64,000 nucleotides of DNA from Siphonodentalium dalli (GCA_032622095.1 CP136066.1:45728911-45792910); one strand, 5' to 3'; positions 34,095 through 47,050 are shown, counted from the stretch's first letter. Numbers and translations are program-made. The notes: generated from the letters alone by a model not told the origin.

Positions 34095-35310
34095 TCTCCA
34101 AATACAGGAAATTACATGTAGGCAAATCTTTGGTTTCTTGATTAAGTAAAACTGGAGTTTTCTTCAAACAGGTGACCGGAGCTCTCATATTCTCGCGTGT
34201 ATACATATAGTACAAAAACACTCATTATTCCACAAACAATCATAGCAAAATAACTGGTGAATGGCAGGAGTATCTGACAACAGGTATTATAATTGCTTTT
34301 GAAAATCGTCTTCCTGATTATGAGAATCTGGTGGTACGAATAAATTGAAAAATATGATATATACGAAAAATGCACAATAGTTTCTAGATATTCCCTGAGC
34401 TGTCGGATATTCGAAAAAAATAATTAATCGATGCGAAGCCGGTGTTATTATTTGGTCGAATACCCAACAGATTTGAATCTCTGCCTTAAACCCAGCTACT
34501 TGGCGGTTCAACTATTTTACATAACACAGCAATATTTTGTAGCGACTAAGCATTTCGCTCCCAAATTGTTATATTTATTTAACATTCGAATCCACTTAAA
34601 ATTGCTTCCAGAATTTCAAATTGTTATGTGACAGTTAAGTCAACCTCCAATTCAAACATATCATTCTGATTAATTATTTGTATTGTCTTCCAGAGCACAA
34701 CAAAAACCAAACGCGAGTACAATTGTATCATTATAAATTACCAAGAACATACAAATACTAATAATACAGTATGTGTTAGCACTCGCAACTCGAAACAATC
34801 CCCGGTCTGGTAACCTCTGAAAGGCACTAGAAATTATATATCTCAAAACATAGCACCATGTATATACGTTTATAGCGTCATCTTGATTATATGTGTGTTA
34901 TTATGTTGTGTTTGGAGCAGGGGGGGGGGGTCGCGGAAAAAATTTACATATATAGGGCGAACAAAATGTTTTTGCCCCTCTCGGGGACCCACCACCCCTC
35001 TACCTGTAATTGTTTTCTTTTTTTTTCCGCCCTTTTTTGGGACCCACCCCCAAAATCTTACAAAAAACATAAAATATAAACCAAATCATAGCCTAGCAAA
35101 GAATTGTTCCGTTTCTTATTATTTAATACTATTCTCAGCATTTTAATAAACCTCTAAACTGCTCTAAAGGGAGATAATTCTATTAGTATAAAATGTGGAA
35201 ATGCTGAATGCATGCACTTAAAAACATTGGGCATAATGCCATAAAACATAATAATTATGAGGTAATACATGTCCTGATATCCTCAATAACTCCATATTTT
35301 TTTATATAAC
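34095..35310. other. 1.2 kb non-coding stretch
   Basis: Contains a G10 tract and a C/T-rich stretch (34920-35060) resembling the gggtgggtgtcc-type low-complexity patches at 38.5 and 39.8 kb. Several short ORFs, none with a domain. Confidence 0.4.
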
Positions 35311-35939
35311 AACTAGCCGATGAGCCCGACGTTGTCCGGGCTATTCAAAAACCAAATTTCAAGTCGATAGCTCCACCCGTTTCCGAGATCTGGTCTGCGC
35401 ATGCGCGAAGCTGGCGTCGCACGGGCTCGGCGACCCGATAAAATTCGTATCCGGGGCAAGATACATTCACATAGCAAATTTCAAGTCGATAGCTCCACCC
35501 GTTTCCGAGATCTCGTCTGCGCATGCGCGAAGCTGGCGTCGCACGGGCTCGGCGACCCGATAAATTTCGTATCCGGGGCAAGATACATTCACATAGCAAA
35601 TTTCAAGTCGATAGCTCCACCCGTTTCAGATATCTCGTCTGCGCATGCGCGAAGCTGGCGTCGCAGGGGCTCGGCGACCCGATAAAATTCGTATCCGGGG
35701 CAAGATACATTCACATAGCAAATTTCAAGTCGATAGCTCCACCCGTTTCCGAGATCTGGTCTGCGCGTGCGCGAAGCGGGCGCCACACGGGCTCGCCAAT
35801 ACGATAACGCCCCACGCCTGGTCAAACTACACACACGTACCAAGTTTCGTCCCGATCGGTCGAGAATCGTAGATTTGTATCAATGACAAACATACATACA
35901 GACAGACAAACAGAGGTCTTCAAAATATATATGAGATAG
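35311..35939. mobile_element. Retroelement-like unit with an internal 122 bp tandem array
   Basis: Begins aactagccgatgagcccgac and ends with a cagacagac...cttcaaaatatatatgagatag tail. It thus shares its head and tail style with the gtgacccgacttcgtccggg units at 42.9, 50.0 and 50.6 kb. Four head-to-tail copies of a 122 bp unit (starts 35353, 35475, 35597, 35719) fill the middle and are notably GC-rich. Open frames across it arise from the repeat. Class unknown; the tail resembles those of some SINE or RTE-type elements. Confidence 0.7.
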
Positions 35940-36234
35940 TATAAGATGTTTTAGAGCTAAGGCCCAATAGTAATACTGTAGTAATAGGGGTAGAACAAAT
36001 TTCATCTCCCCTATTTCTGCGATATATATCTGCACATGGGTATGATGGGACCCAAGGAAAGTTACACTCACAGCAGCTCACAGTCTAAATACATGTATGT
36101 ATGTCATGTTGGTGTGCAGATTGACATATACCAATATTAGTGAAGAATTGGTAGTATTATTAAATTATTATCAGAGTTTAAAGTTTAGTTTAAAGCCCGC
36201 TGAGATATCCAAGCCACGGTAACCTTGTACAAAC
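35940..36234. other. Non-coding, presumed intron
   Basis: Between the candidate middle exon and the repeat unit. Nothing recognised. Confidence 0.3.
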
Positions 36235-36355
36235 CGTCCGTATACATGTACATGTAGGTGCCCCCTGTGCAATGTGGTTTACTGGACGTATCACATGGAA
36301 ACCCATTATAAGAACAAGCATCCTGGATCAGACTGTCCAGTAAAGATATGTGACT
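36235..36355 (-). CDS. Candidate Cys-rich middle exon of the PAN-FReD lectin gene
   Basis: On the minus strand a pyrimidine-rich tract ends in ctttctcag at 36356. The following frame begins in phase 0 and gives 40 residues with the cysteine pattern D-A-C-S-Y-N-G-F-P-C and P-H-C-T-G-G-T-Y. A possible donor (gacg|gtttgt at 36235/36234) closes it in phase 1. These phases match the upstream PAN exon (ends in phase 0) and the FReD exons (begin in phase 1, giving D-C). The open frame continues to a stop at 36185, so it could also be a chance ORF or end differently: the donor is weak, and cacaag|gtt downstream is an alternative in the wrong phase. I do not recognise the linker as a named domain. Confidence 0.4.
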
Positions 36356-37006
36356 CTGAGAAAGTTCGCACGAAGAGAGTTGCATAGATTACCTGTGCAG
36401 TTTGATCCAGGTTAGTATGACTTATAATTAGTTTCAAGAACAAAGTTCATATTAGTCATGTTTATATTCTAGCTTTATGTTGCATATGGAATAAGTTGAG
36501 ACTTTAATACCAAAAGCTACTTTTATAGTTACATTGCTCTATCCTGCCATATCCTATATTGAATATCAAAGCAACCAATAATGAACAAGCAACTAATAAT
36601 TACAATACCATATGTATTTGGAAGTCAAATAACTGGAACTCCAGATATACTACCTTACTACATGTATATGTACAGTACGTAACTGCTTAGACTTGTGAAT
36701 AATAACTGGTTGAATTAATATCACAAAAGGCTAAGCTTTCATATTGTTATCCAAATAGTATGAACTTTTTGTATGAGTTATTTTTTGTTTTATAGTTTTA
36801 AACCAGTGGAATATAGTAGAATTGTTATTTTTGTTTGTATCATCAAGTTTATCTTGATAACAAATAATATCCATTATGCGGATTAAGAACAGAAGATGGT
36901 AATCATTTCATAATTATGCTTATATGCAAGCATTGTCGACTGATCGTGTCTGAGCATATAATTATGTTATAACAGTAAACAATTAAAATTTACTACAAAA
37001 TACGAA
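36356..37006. other. Non-coding, presumed intron
   Basis: AT-rich. No exon or repeat recognised. Confidence 0.35.
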
Positions 37007-37372
37007 CGCTTCAGTTGATGTCAGTCTAGATGCTAGGATTTGCAATTTTCTTGTATAGTTTTCAAATTTCTCTCACCCCGGGCCGAACAACCATGAACAG
37101 CCCGGTGTGTCCTGGTCTCTTGTCCGTAGCCGTGTGCATTTGTCTGGAGTTAGACCGCTAGATGTTAGAATTTATGCAATTTTTCAGGTAAAAATATCTG
37201 AATGGTCTCATATCGAGAATATATAGAACCATGGTTTGTGAATATATAGGATATATTATGCCAGAGGTGCAAATGGAATTATGCAAAAACATGTATTTGG
37301 TCCGATTCTGATTCAGGGGGGGGGTGCAGTTGGAATTTCCCAAGGTGGACTGTGGACACCCCCCGAACAGAT
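37007..37372. mobile_element. Partial copy of the 41.3 kb hAT-type MITE (right part)
   Basis: Matches about 41932-42285 of the full element ('cagtctagatgctaggattt', 'gtagccgtgtgcatttgtct' and a G-tract before 'tgcagttggaattt'). It lacks the left two thirds and the right terminus, so it is a truncated remnant. Confidence 0.75.
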
Positions 37373-39275
37373 GGGCCGGTATTATATTAATTTCCCGGGC
37401 CGGTTTTTTGGCCCAGTCCGCCTCTGGCCATGGCATAGTAGGTGTGACAATTTATTATGGTGGAGTTTGGTGACAATTGGTTGTCATAATTAATATGCCA
37501 TATATAGCAATGTCGCCGCTGCATATTCGCATAATGAGTCCTCCAAAGTTCGTTATAATCAGTCTTCTTTTCTTTTCTTTTTTGTCCTTGTATAGTTCTC
37601 TTTGTTTATTCCAGATACTTTCTCGCAGCTGCATTTCCTCCAACAGTTCCGACACAGCTTCATTGGCCCACGTGATAATATTAGCGGAATTATGCGGAGA
37701 CTAAACGTCGCAAAATAAAAAAAGCAATTGGGGAACTGTCTTAATACGCATGAAATTAATATAAGTGAATAATCATTAATTGAAATCATATCAACAAAGC
37801 GTACTGCATGCTTGATATGTGAGTGAATGAGGGATTGCCACGATCAAACACAATTTTGGACGATCGATCGTGCAATTATATATATCGTATAGAGAATAGA
37901 ATGTAGCAAAACGTAATGAGTAGAGACCAGCCTTGGTGAAACGCCATGGGTTAATTGGTCGAGACGACTCGTTGTGCGGAAACTCAGCGGGCGACATGGC
38001 TAGCTATGGCACAGAAATATGACGACCAATTGTCACCAAATTGCACCATAAAATATTGTCACACCAATTATGCCATCGCAACGGTGGTACGTGTGTCCGC
38101 TGCCGTTGTCGTCTGCTCAAAATCCCTCCAAATGAATAATACACCATTCCAATGCATACGTTTTATAACTGAGCGGGATAATCAATTTATTATAGAAAGG
38201 GTTAATGCACATGCAAGGTAATATCACCTCGATTCACATAAAGGTGCATGGTTATCACCTCCGGGCCACAATTGCAGTATAAGTTCTTATAATCTTTATT
38301 ACAATTTCAAGACAGATATAAAGTGGTGTTTTTTTTTTATCGCAAGATCGTGGTAAATTCACAGTGTGTAATCTGTACTCAATGATTTGCCTTATTTCCG
38401 ATTTATTTCTACAACTTTCTTCCAATGTTCTTATATTTTCGTAAAGTTAGACTGTTTTCCGATCCAAAATGGAATATTTAATTGATGGGGTGGGTGGGTG
38501 TCTCTTGGGTCCAAAAAACTGTTTTTTCCATATGCCAAATTTTTTTTCCATTCCTGCCATTGAGTCTTATTTTGATGTGTTTTGAACAGAAACAGGTCAT
38601 ATATAGTTAATACAAATGCTATACTACATATAGAGGTTATCAGAAGTTGGATCAGTTGCACAATGGCCAACAATAACCCAAATTCAACTTGATAGAACTA
38701 GACACTGCGTTATTGGGAAAATAAAATTTAATCAGGATTCCATCTACTGATACAACAAAATAAGAATAACTATGCAGAACTCAGCTGAAAATAAGCAATA
38801 AAATGAAAGCACACTTGACCATATGTGACTTGGAAATAAAGATATAATAAATAATGGAATAAAATAGACTTTTGACAACGTAAAACAAAATCTTAACAAA
38901 TAAATTGAAGGCCAACCGGGCCAGCTTGAACAATTTCACATTGTTTTCCATGTTAATGTGGATCAGCTTGTAATGTTAATCACAGTAACGAAGATTTTAT
39001 CGTCACTGATATAGTGAGCAAAAAAGAAGTAAAATTGGGCTTTCCATCCATATTATTCCCAATTATTACGAAGCCTATTACTTCAGGCAGTGGCTACCAG
39101 CCTGCCATTACATGCTATAACATGTTTCCTCAGTTCTGGTTTCTGAGATGCCACAAGAAGAGTCACGCATGTATATCATGGTTATGTTTGGTATTAGCAT
39201 TATTCTTCAAACTGGGATGAACTGGGATGAACAGTTGTATTTCCACATGTTTTGATAAACAATTTGATTCCAGCA
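37373..39275. other. 1.9 kb non-coding stretch
   Basis: No domain-bearing ORF. A ggggtgggtgggtgtc patch near 38488-38510 resembles those at 35.0 and 39.8 kb. Presumed intron if the PAN-FReD gene model is right. Confidence 0.4.
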
Positions 39276-39415
39276 ATACAGTAATGCCCTAATTAAACGA
39301 CTCCATAACCACAGCAGAATAATGGGTAATTTTCAGGATTTAGTCGGAAATTAAAATTAAAGTACCCATTATTCTGCTGTGGTTATGGAGTCGATTAATT
39401 AGGGCATTACTGTAT
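39276..39415. mobile_element. Foldback MITE, 140 bp
   Basis: Arms of about 55 bp: acagtaatgccctaatta and 'gactccataaccacagcaga' on the left pair with their complements on the right around a short A/T centre. Diverged arm sequences ('ttctgctgtggttaagcagt' and 'tagggcatacctgtatg') occur twice in each arm of the 18.9-22.5 kb palindrome, so the family is dispersed. Confidence 0.8.
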
Positions 39416-40322
39416 ATCACATAGCAAATATCAAAAATATCAAATAATCTGAAATTTGTTGTACCGGTACCATGTATTCTGTAGAATACTCAAATGTGAT
39501 TATGTGACTAGATCATGTGACTATATATTATGAAAATGAATGTTAATAAAAACCTTGGCACTCTGCCTATATATCCCTAGAAATGTGATTATGTTGACAC
39601 ATTTCTTGATTATTGACACTTATATGATAAATTCAAATAGTATAGTTATCTCATTATGCACTGTTCTATTCAAATATAGCGCAATAAATTATGATAATGC
39701 AGGATAATCAGCTATTTGGTTGCTCAATTGATAATTTTTCTCAAATTTAAGGGGGGTGGGTGTCCAAAACTGACCGGAAAAAACTTCCTGAAACGGAAAA
39801 AAAGGGTGGGTGTCCAAAATTGCCTGGAAAAAAAGGCCGGAAACGGAAGAAATTGGGTGGGTGGGTGGTCCGAGGCCGGAAAAAAAAAATCATCATACGT
39901 GCCTGGAATTTTTTTCCGACCCCCCCCCCCCCCCCCCCTGCCTCAATGAGAAATTTAAGAACAGCTCTTTTTTCTGACTGTCATATTTAACCACGGTTGA
40001 ATACTGTTTGAAGTGTGTGATGTAGACAGAAAGAAGGTATGACCGTTTTGTGAAAACCAAAAGAAGAATAAATAAAATGAAACATGTATCACTTTCAACA
40101 TAATTATGACATAATTATGACGGCACACGTAACGGATACTCCACAATCGACCATGTTTTATGACTTGATAGTTCACATCACATAATTTAAAAACCCATGC
40201 ACTTGACAAAATTTAATGTTTTACCAAATGAAATTTATTTTTGCCAATGAAAATATATTTTGCCATTAGCAAATTTGGCAAGCAGCAGCGCGAACCGTGC
40301 ACATAGTCCACAACAAACTCAC
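39416..40322. other. Non-coding, presumed intron 1 start
   Basis: Includes a low-complexity patch (39745-39940) with gggtgggtgtccaaaa repeats, A-rich runs and a tract of about 19 C. No exon was recognised. Confidence 0.4.
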
Positions 40323-40622
40323 CTGCTTTCGCATCAGAACGGCGCCAGTATCCTCCTCGAGCTCACCCGCGGCCCCACATGAAAGAAAACAGTTTTGATC
40401 AGTGTCAAGTCCCGCAAAGAATGTCGCTGCCATGCACCAATTTTGTCGAAGGCATCTGGTCGCGCACGATGTCTCAGACATGGCGCCCGTCCCAACGACA
40501 TGAGTAATGTTGAAACTGTTTTCCTTCCAACCGGGAATGATTTCAAATGTTCTGTTCCGTGATTTGGCAGCTATTTCCCCTATGAGAGGAGAACAGGCAA
40601 CAAGAATAAGAAAGATGTTCAT
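40323..40622 (-). CDS. Signal peptide plus PAN/apple-like first exon of a secreted protein
   Basis: ATG at 40622-40620 with an A at -3 opens 100 codons. Residues 1-19 form a signal peptide (basic-free start, I-F-L-I-L-V-A-C core, small residues E-I-A-A before the cut). The rest has two N-glycosylation sites (N23, N38) and five cysteines (53, 57, 63, 78, 82) in a pattern like PAN/apple modules: S-C-x3-C, N-W-C-M-A-A-T-F-F and N-C-F-L. The exon ends at a textbook donor, aaagcag|gtgagt (40323/40322), in phase 0. PAN modules mediate protein or carbohydrate contact in secreted proteins. On the same strand, downstream, lie the candidate linker exon (36.3 kb) and FReD exons (32.0 and 28.4 kb), so this is probably the start of a PAN-FReD lectin. 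The upstream in-frame GTG is unlikely to be the start. Confidence 0.7.
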
Positions 40623-40664
40623 TTTCACGTTGGTTCACGTCGATGAATGCTTGTTAGCGTCAGC

Positions 40665-40670
40665 TTATAA
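40665..40670 (-). promoter_or_regulatory. Possible TATA-like element for the PAN exon
   Basis: Reading on the minus strand, gattataagctg lies about 43-48 bases upstream of the start codon, which would imply a very short 5' leader. Only the motif and position support it. Confidence 0.2.
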
Positions 40671-41332
40671 TCGGGTCTCGGAGCTCTGCAGACGCGCCTT
40701 GCAATGGGATACGTTCCAAATGTCTCTATATTTTAACCTGACAAGCTACCAGGCCAATATTCCGCGCATGACGTTCACCCTATCCTTTACAGCTTATTAT
40801 ATAATCTTGCAGATCAGTGGGCGTCTTGAATATTTCGATCTGGAAACCGTATCTATAGGAACGCTGAGACAAATCGTTTGCCAGTTACGCACATCCTGCC
40901 CGTATAAACGAAATCAGCAGGTTTGTCCACGAGTCATGTTTGTTTAAAGCTTTTACTAGTTGTAGTTTATTGTTTAATATCTACTTCTTGTGTCTGGATT
41001 TCCTTCCTGGCAATCGATTGACCATTTGGCGATAAGTTTGGGGTTGCATCGAAAAACAGGAAACATCCGGATAGAACAGCGTCGTTTAATACGATTACTG
41101 ATCGATGCGACTGAATAAGACCTGTATGCTCTATGTGTGCAATATTTGTACTGCTCTTAGACAGAGCAAGATGATTGGGGACAAGTGCCCGGGGCACTTA
41201 ATATGCCCTCCTCTCCCAGCACAAATGTAGCACAAACATGTTGACAAACGTAAGTGACATATGAGCAAACTAAATAATTGACTGAATTCACAAAATAACA
41301 CAAAGTAAAATCATTGAACTGGTGAGTGAAGC
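40671..41332. other. Upstream flank of the PAN exon, non-coding
   Basis: No further gene recognised. The 146-codon plus-strand frame over 40507-40947 is antisense to the signal/PAN exon and shows no domain. Confidence 0.4.
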
Positions 41333-42314
41333 CAGGGATATGGCTAGAGGGGGGTGTAGGGTGTCTCACCCCCCCCCAACTTTGGTCAAAATTTTCAACA
41401 GTTGGAAATGTCATACCTGCCAAAACATTAGTTGGAATGGTCATTAGTTGGAAATTTTCCAAACTTAGGGGGGTGACAAGTTGGAAATTTCAAACACTTG
41501 GAAAGCTTGTGTCCTGGTCCTCCCCCGTGGCTAGTCAAAACTGCTACTAAATTTAAGAAAACAATATTGTCATATATTTGGTCAACATTGTCATTGGAAT
41601 TGTCATCATTTGGAAATTTTCCAACCTAAGTGGGGGGGGGTGTCAGGTTTGAAATTTCCAACTCTAAGAAGACTTGAGGCTAGTCTAGATGCTAGGATTT
41701 TGCGATTTTCTTGTTCAGATTTCAAAATTTTCGAACACCGGGCCGAACCATGGTCGGCCCGGTGTGTCACTGTCCCTCCCCCGTGACCAATACAAAACTG
41801 CTAATTAGTTTAACAAAACAATAGTTTAGTACATTCGGTCAAACTTGTGGACTGAAATGGTCATCAGTTGGAGAATTTTCCAACCTAAGAGGGAGTATGA
41901 GGTTTGAAATTTCCAACACTAGGGAAGCTTCAGTTGAGGCCAGTCTAGATGCTAGGATTTGCGATTTTCTTGTATAGTTTTCCAAATTTTCTCACACCGG
42001 GCTGAACAAACATGGACAGACACAATGGCCTGGTCTCTTACCCGTAGCCGTGTGTATTTGTCTGGAGTAGGCTACTAGAGTTAGGATTTATGCAATTCTC
42101 AGGTTAAAGTATCTGAATTTTCTTATACCGGGCATATAGAACAACATAGTTTATGAATACATAGGATATTAGGCCTGAGGACTGATGTGCAAGGGGGTGC
42201 AAATGGAATTATGCAATTATGGTCTGTGATTCTGATTCAAGGGGGGTGCAATTGGAATTTCCCAATGTGGAAACCCCCCCCCCCCCCAACGGAGACCCTC
42301 TACCCACATCCCTA
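41333..42314. mobile_element. Full-length hAT-type MITE (982 bp) with 8 bp target duplication
   Basis: Termini cagggatatggctagaggg and ccctctacccacatcccta form an imperfect inverted repeat. The element is flanked by a perfect 8 bp direct repeat agtgaagc (41325-41332 and 42315-42322), the hallmark of hAT integration. The interior is made of degenerate phrases ('agttggaaattttccaa', 'ctagatgctaggatttt', a ccgggccgaacca palindrome near 41740) and G/C tracts just inside each end. No ORF, hence non-autonomous. Related copies lie at 24379-27386 and 37007-37372. Confidence 0.9.
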
Positions 42315-42936
42315 AGTGAAGCATGTTGAAAGATTGTTCGAGAGCTAGATGTGAGGTTGTGAGGTGGAGGGTGAAAGAGAAGGGATCAGAGATCGAGAGA
42401 GAGAGAGACAGAGAGAGAGGGAGAGAGAGAAAGAGATAGAGGGTGGATAGAGAAGGAGGTAGAGAAGTAGACCAATATATCGATTTATTAATTAGATATG
42501 ACATTTTTGTCCAGAATAGCATGTTATGGCACTAGGCTATAATAGCGCCCTTAAACCGAGTAATGCCGAGTAATATGCATTTACGACATGCCGAAAATCT
42601 ACATCACTGCACTAAAATAATGTGTATATAGGTATAAATTTTGTGACGTCACTCATATGCGCAGTTCACTACCACCACACCCTATGCGACAGTGTACTAA
42701 TTATATTAAGTTTCCAGCACCTCAAAATTATTCGGTGTCTTAAAACAGTTATCAGTTATGTTATATATAAGGCTGGTAGTGGCTTTGCGCGAATATCATG
42801 CTCTATTTTATTCCAGTCAGTGACACAACGAGGAAAGAAAGCAAACGGTCATGTGAATCCCCCTAATGTGTCAACATCCCTCTTATTCCTAACATCATGA
42901 TCTCATATTTCTTCAATTCGAGGGGAATTATATCAC
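42315..42936. other. Non-coding stretch with GA-rich patch
   Basis: A degenerate (ga)n stretch occupies 42395-42470. Nothing else recognised. Confidence 0.45.
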
Positions 42937-43749
42937 ACTAGCATGTGACCCGACTTCGTCCGGGCTTTGACCTTGAATTGACCATTTTGAGGGTCAAGGT
43001 CAGGTCGGGGTAACGATTTGACCCGTCCAAAACACTCCCCGGACAAAATTACCCCTAGGTATAAAATTTCGTCGAAATCCGTCCGTTTTACCCGATTTGA
43101 CCTTGATTGACCATTTTGAAGGTCAATGTCAGGTCGGGGTCACGATTTGACCCGTCGAAAACACTCCCCCGACAAAAGTATCCCTAGGTATCAAATTTCG
43201 TCGAAATCCGTTAATTTTTTTATTTAATTTTAGTTAATTCTGCCTTTTTAATCAAGAGAAATGATGGTACCCGTCCCGTGATGGTACCCGTCCCTAAAAG
43301 AGGTACGTTTGTTGGTACCCGTTTGAAGGTGAAGATGACATCGGGCGGAAAAACTTACCCAATGACCCCCCCCCCCCCCCTGTTCCTTGGAACCCCTAAG
43401 TACGAAGACAGACATAAGAATCACACAACACGCTCATGTCTGGATACAGACACACTCACGTCTGGCCCCAGACATAAGAATCACACTACACGCATACGCT
43501 CTTTATCAACGACACTGCGGATACGAACGCTCTTTAACTATCAACGAAATTAATTCCACAGTGCCAAGGACGGTCATTTTGGTGATTGGGAGTGGAGAAG
43601 GGGTGCTCGGAGCTTCTCGAAAACGGCGGTAAACACTGTCCGTGGGGTTTTACCCCTAGGTATCAAATTTCGTCAAAATCCGTCTGACAGTTTTCCCGGC
43701 CATAGCTAACAAACAAACAGACAGAAGTCCCAAAATATATATTAGATAA
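42937..43749. mobile_element. Dispersed unit with gtgacccgacttcgtccggg head, copy 1
   Basis: The head phrase is followed by repeated 'tttgaccttgaattgaccat' and 'gtcacgatttgacccgtcc' modules and closes with 'acaaacagacagaagtccc' and an aaaatatatattaga tail. About 430 bp of unrelated sequence, including duplicated gatggtacccgtccc, interrupts the middle. Same family as the units at 49970 and 50578. Probably a SINE or truncated LINE; class not proven. Confidence 0.65.
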
Positions 43750-46619
43750 GTATTTTGGTTTTGCATCGCTATAAATATTGTGGATAAACACGTTCTTCTC
43801 CCATACCTTCTATCAGAAAGTGGTTCCCATCCCAATTAAAACAAAAGTTCATCTCTCGATGCTGACCTGGTGCAGCCTGTTACAAAGTACAATCCTTGCG
43901 CCGTCGAATAGCACATCGTCAAGCTTGTCTAAGATATAGTTTGGTGCTCCAATTAAACAACACTGCATGTACTTGCATATTCTAGCAGTGGTCACATATA
44001 AGTTATATACACAATTTCAAGAGTGCGTCTATTCAAGGTTAATTTTAATTTCCTGATCTGGGATAGTCTACTGTATTTATTTTTAACAAACAGAGTCAGT
44101 ATGGATGTCCCTAGCTCATACCAATGTATCTCTTTTCTGGCTAACGCCCGTAGAGATCATATTCCACAAGTACAAAACGTGGTAACTGTTTGCAGTTCTG
44201 TCTCCTTCTGACAGGGAACTTTATAACATTAAACAAACAAGGCAGGGAATATTTCTTTATTTATAATTGTTCCTCGATGATCTACTTCAAAGTTTGGGTG
44301 TTCTCAGCTCTAAATTGCGTGATTTTTATATCGATATCGCAAAACAATTGAATTTACTCTGGTGAAATTCCATGATTGTTGGTGGCGCAAAGCAAAAATC
44401 GCACACAAAGTCCCTTAAATAATGCAATCTCGAGATGGAGCCTTTGCCTGCTGATGAATATACTATTAAGCAACAGGTATTAACACAGAAATATATTCCC
44501 CGCGTTGTCTATTCGACTGTGTAAGGTTCCCTGTCAAAACTTCGCAGGTTCAACTAATATTATCGAGAATACCAGCCACACTGATCGTAACATTTCAGAA
44601 AAGAAAAGTCTGTACTACGCACGATTGTAAACAAATACTCCTTGGTTCAAGACGATTTTTTGGCGATAAACAAACGGAAACGACCCATCCAATGAGAATC
44701 ACTGTATATAATTTATACGTAAAAATGAAAGTTTTAAATATAAATATAATTTATTCCGGAACAATTCTTTTTGACTTTTAGTTCAAACACTTTTACATGC
44801 TATCAATTTTCACATGTCACACATGATGGACTTTTAGTTTGTTTTAGTTTGAAGAATCGCAGGTTTTAAATACTGGTGGTTGCCCCGATCAGCGCTGCAA
44901 CGGTCGATATTCCTACTCGTCAATTATAACACCAGCTGACGTCCGTTACCTGGTTGCTATATAAACAAAACAATGGCGTCGTTATTGTCGTCGCCAATTA
45001 AATAAATTTGACACAGTCACGATACCTTTCCGAAATCACAAAACACCACACAGTTATCCCCTAAATATCATTATCTAGATATAGTGTGACAAATTTCGTG
45101 ACACGAGAGGTTAGAATTGAGGCTAGGATTACTGGCGAATTAACGGAGAAGTTTGAAGATATGCTTTCAAATAGCCATCCATGACACTAGATCCCACACA
45201 TAAACATGCGACAACTTCTTGTATGTGTACCTTCCTCTATATCAATACACCTGTCGATGACCACAGTCGTTCCGTGTATGCCCATACAACTCACCGATTT
45301 GACTGTTATCACAATTTAAATGCCGTTTTGAATATGGCTATACATCTGAATTGTGTTCTATGTGATGTATGTCTCTGTTTCTATGACCAAAGTTAGAAAT
45401 ATATGTGACAATTAAGAAATTTCGATTAAGTTTGTTTACGTTCATTCCATCACCATTTTGGCAGCCATTTTGGATTCTGGTAATAATTGTTCATTTGACA
45501 TTATATGTAATTATTTACTTATATTTATTTGTCCAAAACTGTATATATGTTTCAAATACCATATATGTGTTTTAAATATGATTAAAGTTTTAAATTGAAA
45601 ACAGATGTAAGGGATACCCCTTTAGTATTCATCATTACGCAATCGTGATGTCGAGTGAACTTCGGCGATTCCATATCAATAGTTTCTAAATGGTGATATC
45701 GGGCCAATTGTTGTACTGTTGTACTAAGATGCAGAAAATTGCCACATATTGAAATGATTCTCTTGTCTGATCAGTGTGCAACCTTGCTTCGTGTTCCCAA
45801 ATTTTTCAATTTCTTGTGGCCATTTTGGACGTCATCTTGGATGAATATTTATCATTAAATATTTGGGAAATACTTGCCTCAGTAACACCATACACACATC
45901 ATTTTGGATGGAGTCTTCGTGACAATAGCGCGCACTGATTGAAAGCAGACATTGCCTGATTGTATACAGCGTCGAGTTATTGTGACAAGCTTATACCGGA
46001 ATTTGAATAAGACGTCATATTTGGGCCAATAAATTCGGCACAGTGTGCATGTAATTCTCATAGTGTGTGCGATATTGATTCTTCTATCGAACAAGTTTAT
46101 AAAAGTCACCAGTGTCAATATGTGTCCACATGGAGTAACAATATTTGGTCAAAGTTTATAGTAAATTACCACATTACAACCGCTATCTTGGACGCCATAT
46201 TGGAGTTCGGTGTCGAATTATTTGCTCAATTCTAAGGGCAATGTATACGTTTAGCATATCGTATCAAAAGAACAACCGCTTGTGATACGTTATGTATTAT
46301 ACTGGCGATCAAAGCGACCCGGTGCATATGAAGCAAAATGACCGCCATAATGGACGCCATCTTGTCTGAAGTTTATGCGCCACTTATTTCTTGTTAGCTT
46401 CCAGATAACGTTAGAAGATACACTAAGGACGATAACTGGCGGGGTCAACTTGATTCCTATTGCACAAAGATTGACCAATATCGCCTGGACTAGTTGCATA
46501 CAGGTTCAGGAAACGGCTGTTCATGTTGTATCATGTGACCTTTGACCTGTTTGAACTTGATTATAAGATATTCACAACCACACATAGCGTATAGAAAAAT
46601 CCTTTCGTTTGGTATATAA
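43750..46619. other. 2.9 kb non-coding stretch with degenerate 'gccattttggacgcc' phrases
   Basis: No supported gene. From 45440 to 46370 variants of ccattttgga or gacgccatcttgg recur four times at irregular intervals, suggesting an old dispersed repeat. 45095-45165 resembles 14185-14265. Confidence 0.4.
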
Positions 46620-47019
46620 CGTTTCTTCGCTTGTTAAGATGTATTATCCGACATAACGCTCCTATTTCTTTTGCTTCGGGGGTAAAAAAAATAGTTGATT
46701 CGAGTCTAGGAACCCACCTATCAAAGCTCAGAGTGATCAGATATCGATTTTTGAAGTTTGTTAATTCTCGAGATGTGCAATTATTTGTGGCCCAGAAAAA
46801 CGTCGTCAAACGGATGATCTCGGGTGAAGGTGGATAACTCTAAAATCAAGTGGTAATACGGCCAAATTTCGTGATACTCAAGTGAAAATACGGCCATATT
46901 TCGTTGAACAAAATGTTGATAAATAACATGTTTTGGGAAATTTTATACCATGTTTGACAATGGTTAGCACTATTGATGCAATTCATCGATTCTGATAACA
47001 AAAGAGTATTTTGAAGAAA

Positions 47020-47050
<31 letters not shown>

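Noticed and set aside
35353-35840. Evenly spaced repeats resembling a CRISPR array
   Set aside because: Units are 122 bp with no short repeat/spacer alternation, in a eukaryotic context: an ordinary tandem array.
40507-40947. 146-codon plus-strand ORF
   Set aside because: Antisense to the signal/PAN exon, which has a signal peptide, cysteine pattern and splice donor; the plus frame has no recognisable domain.
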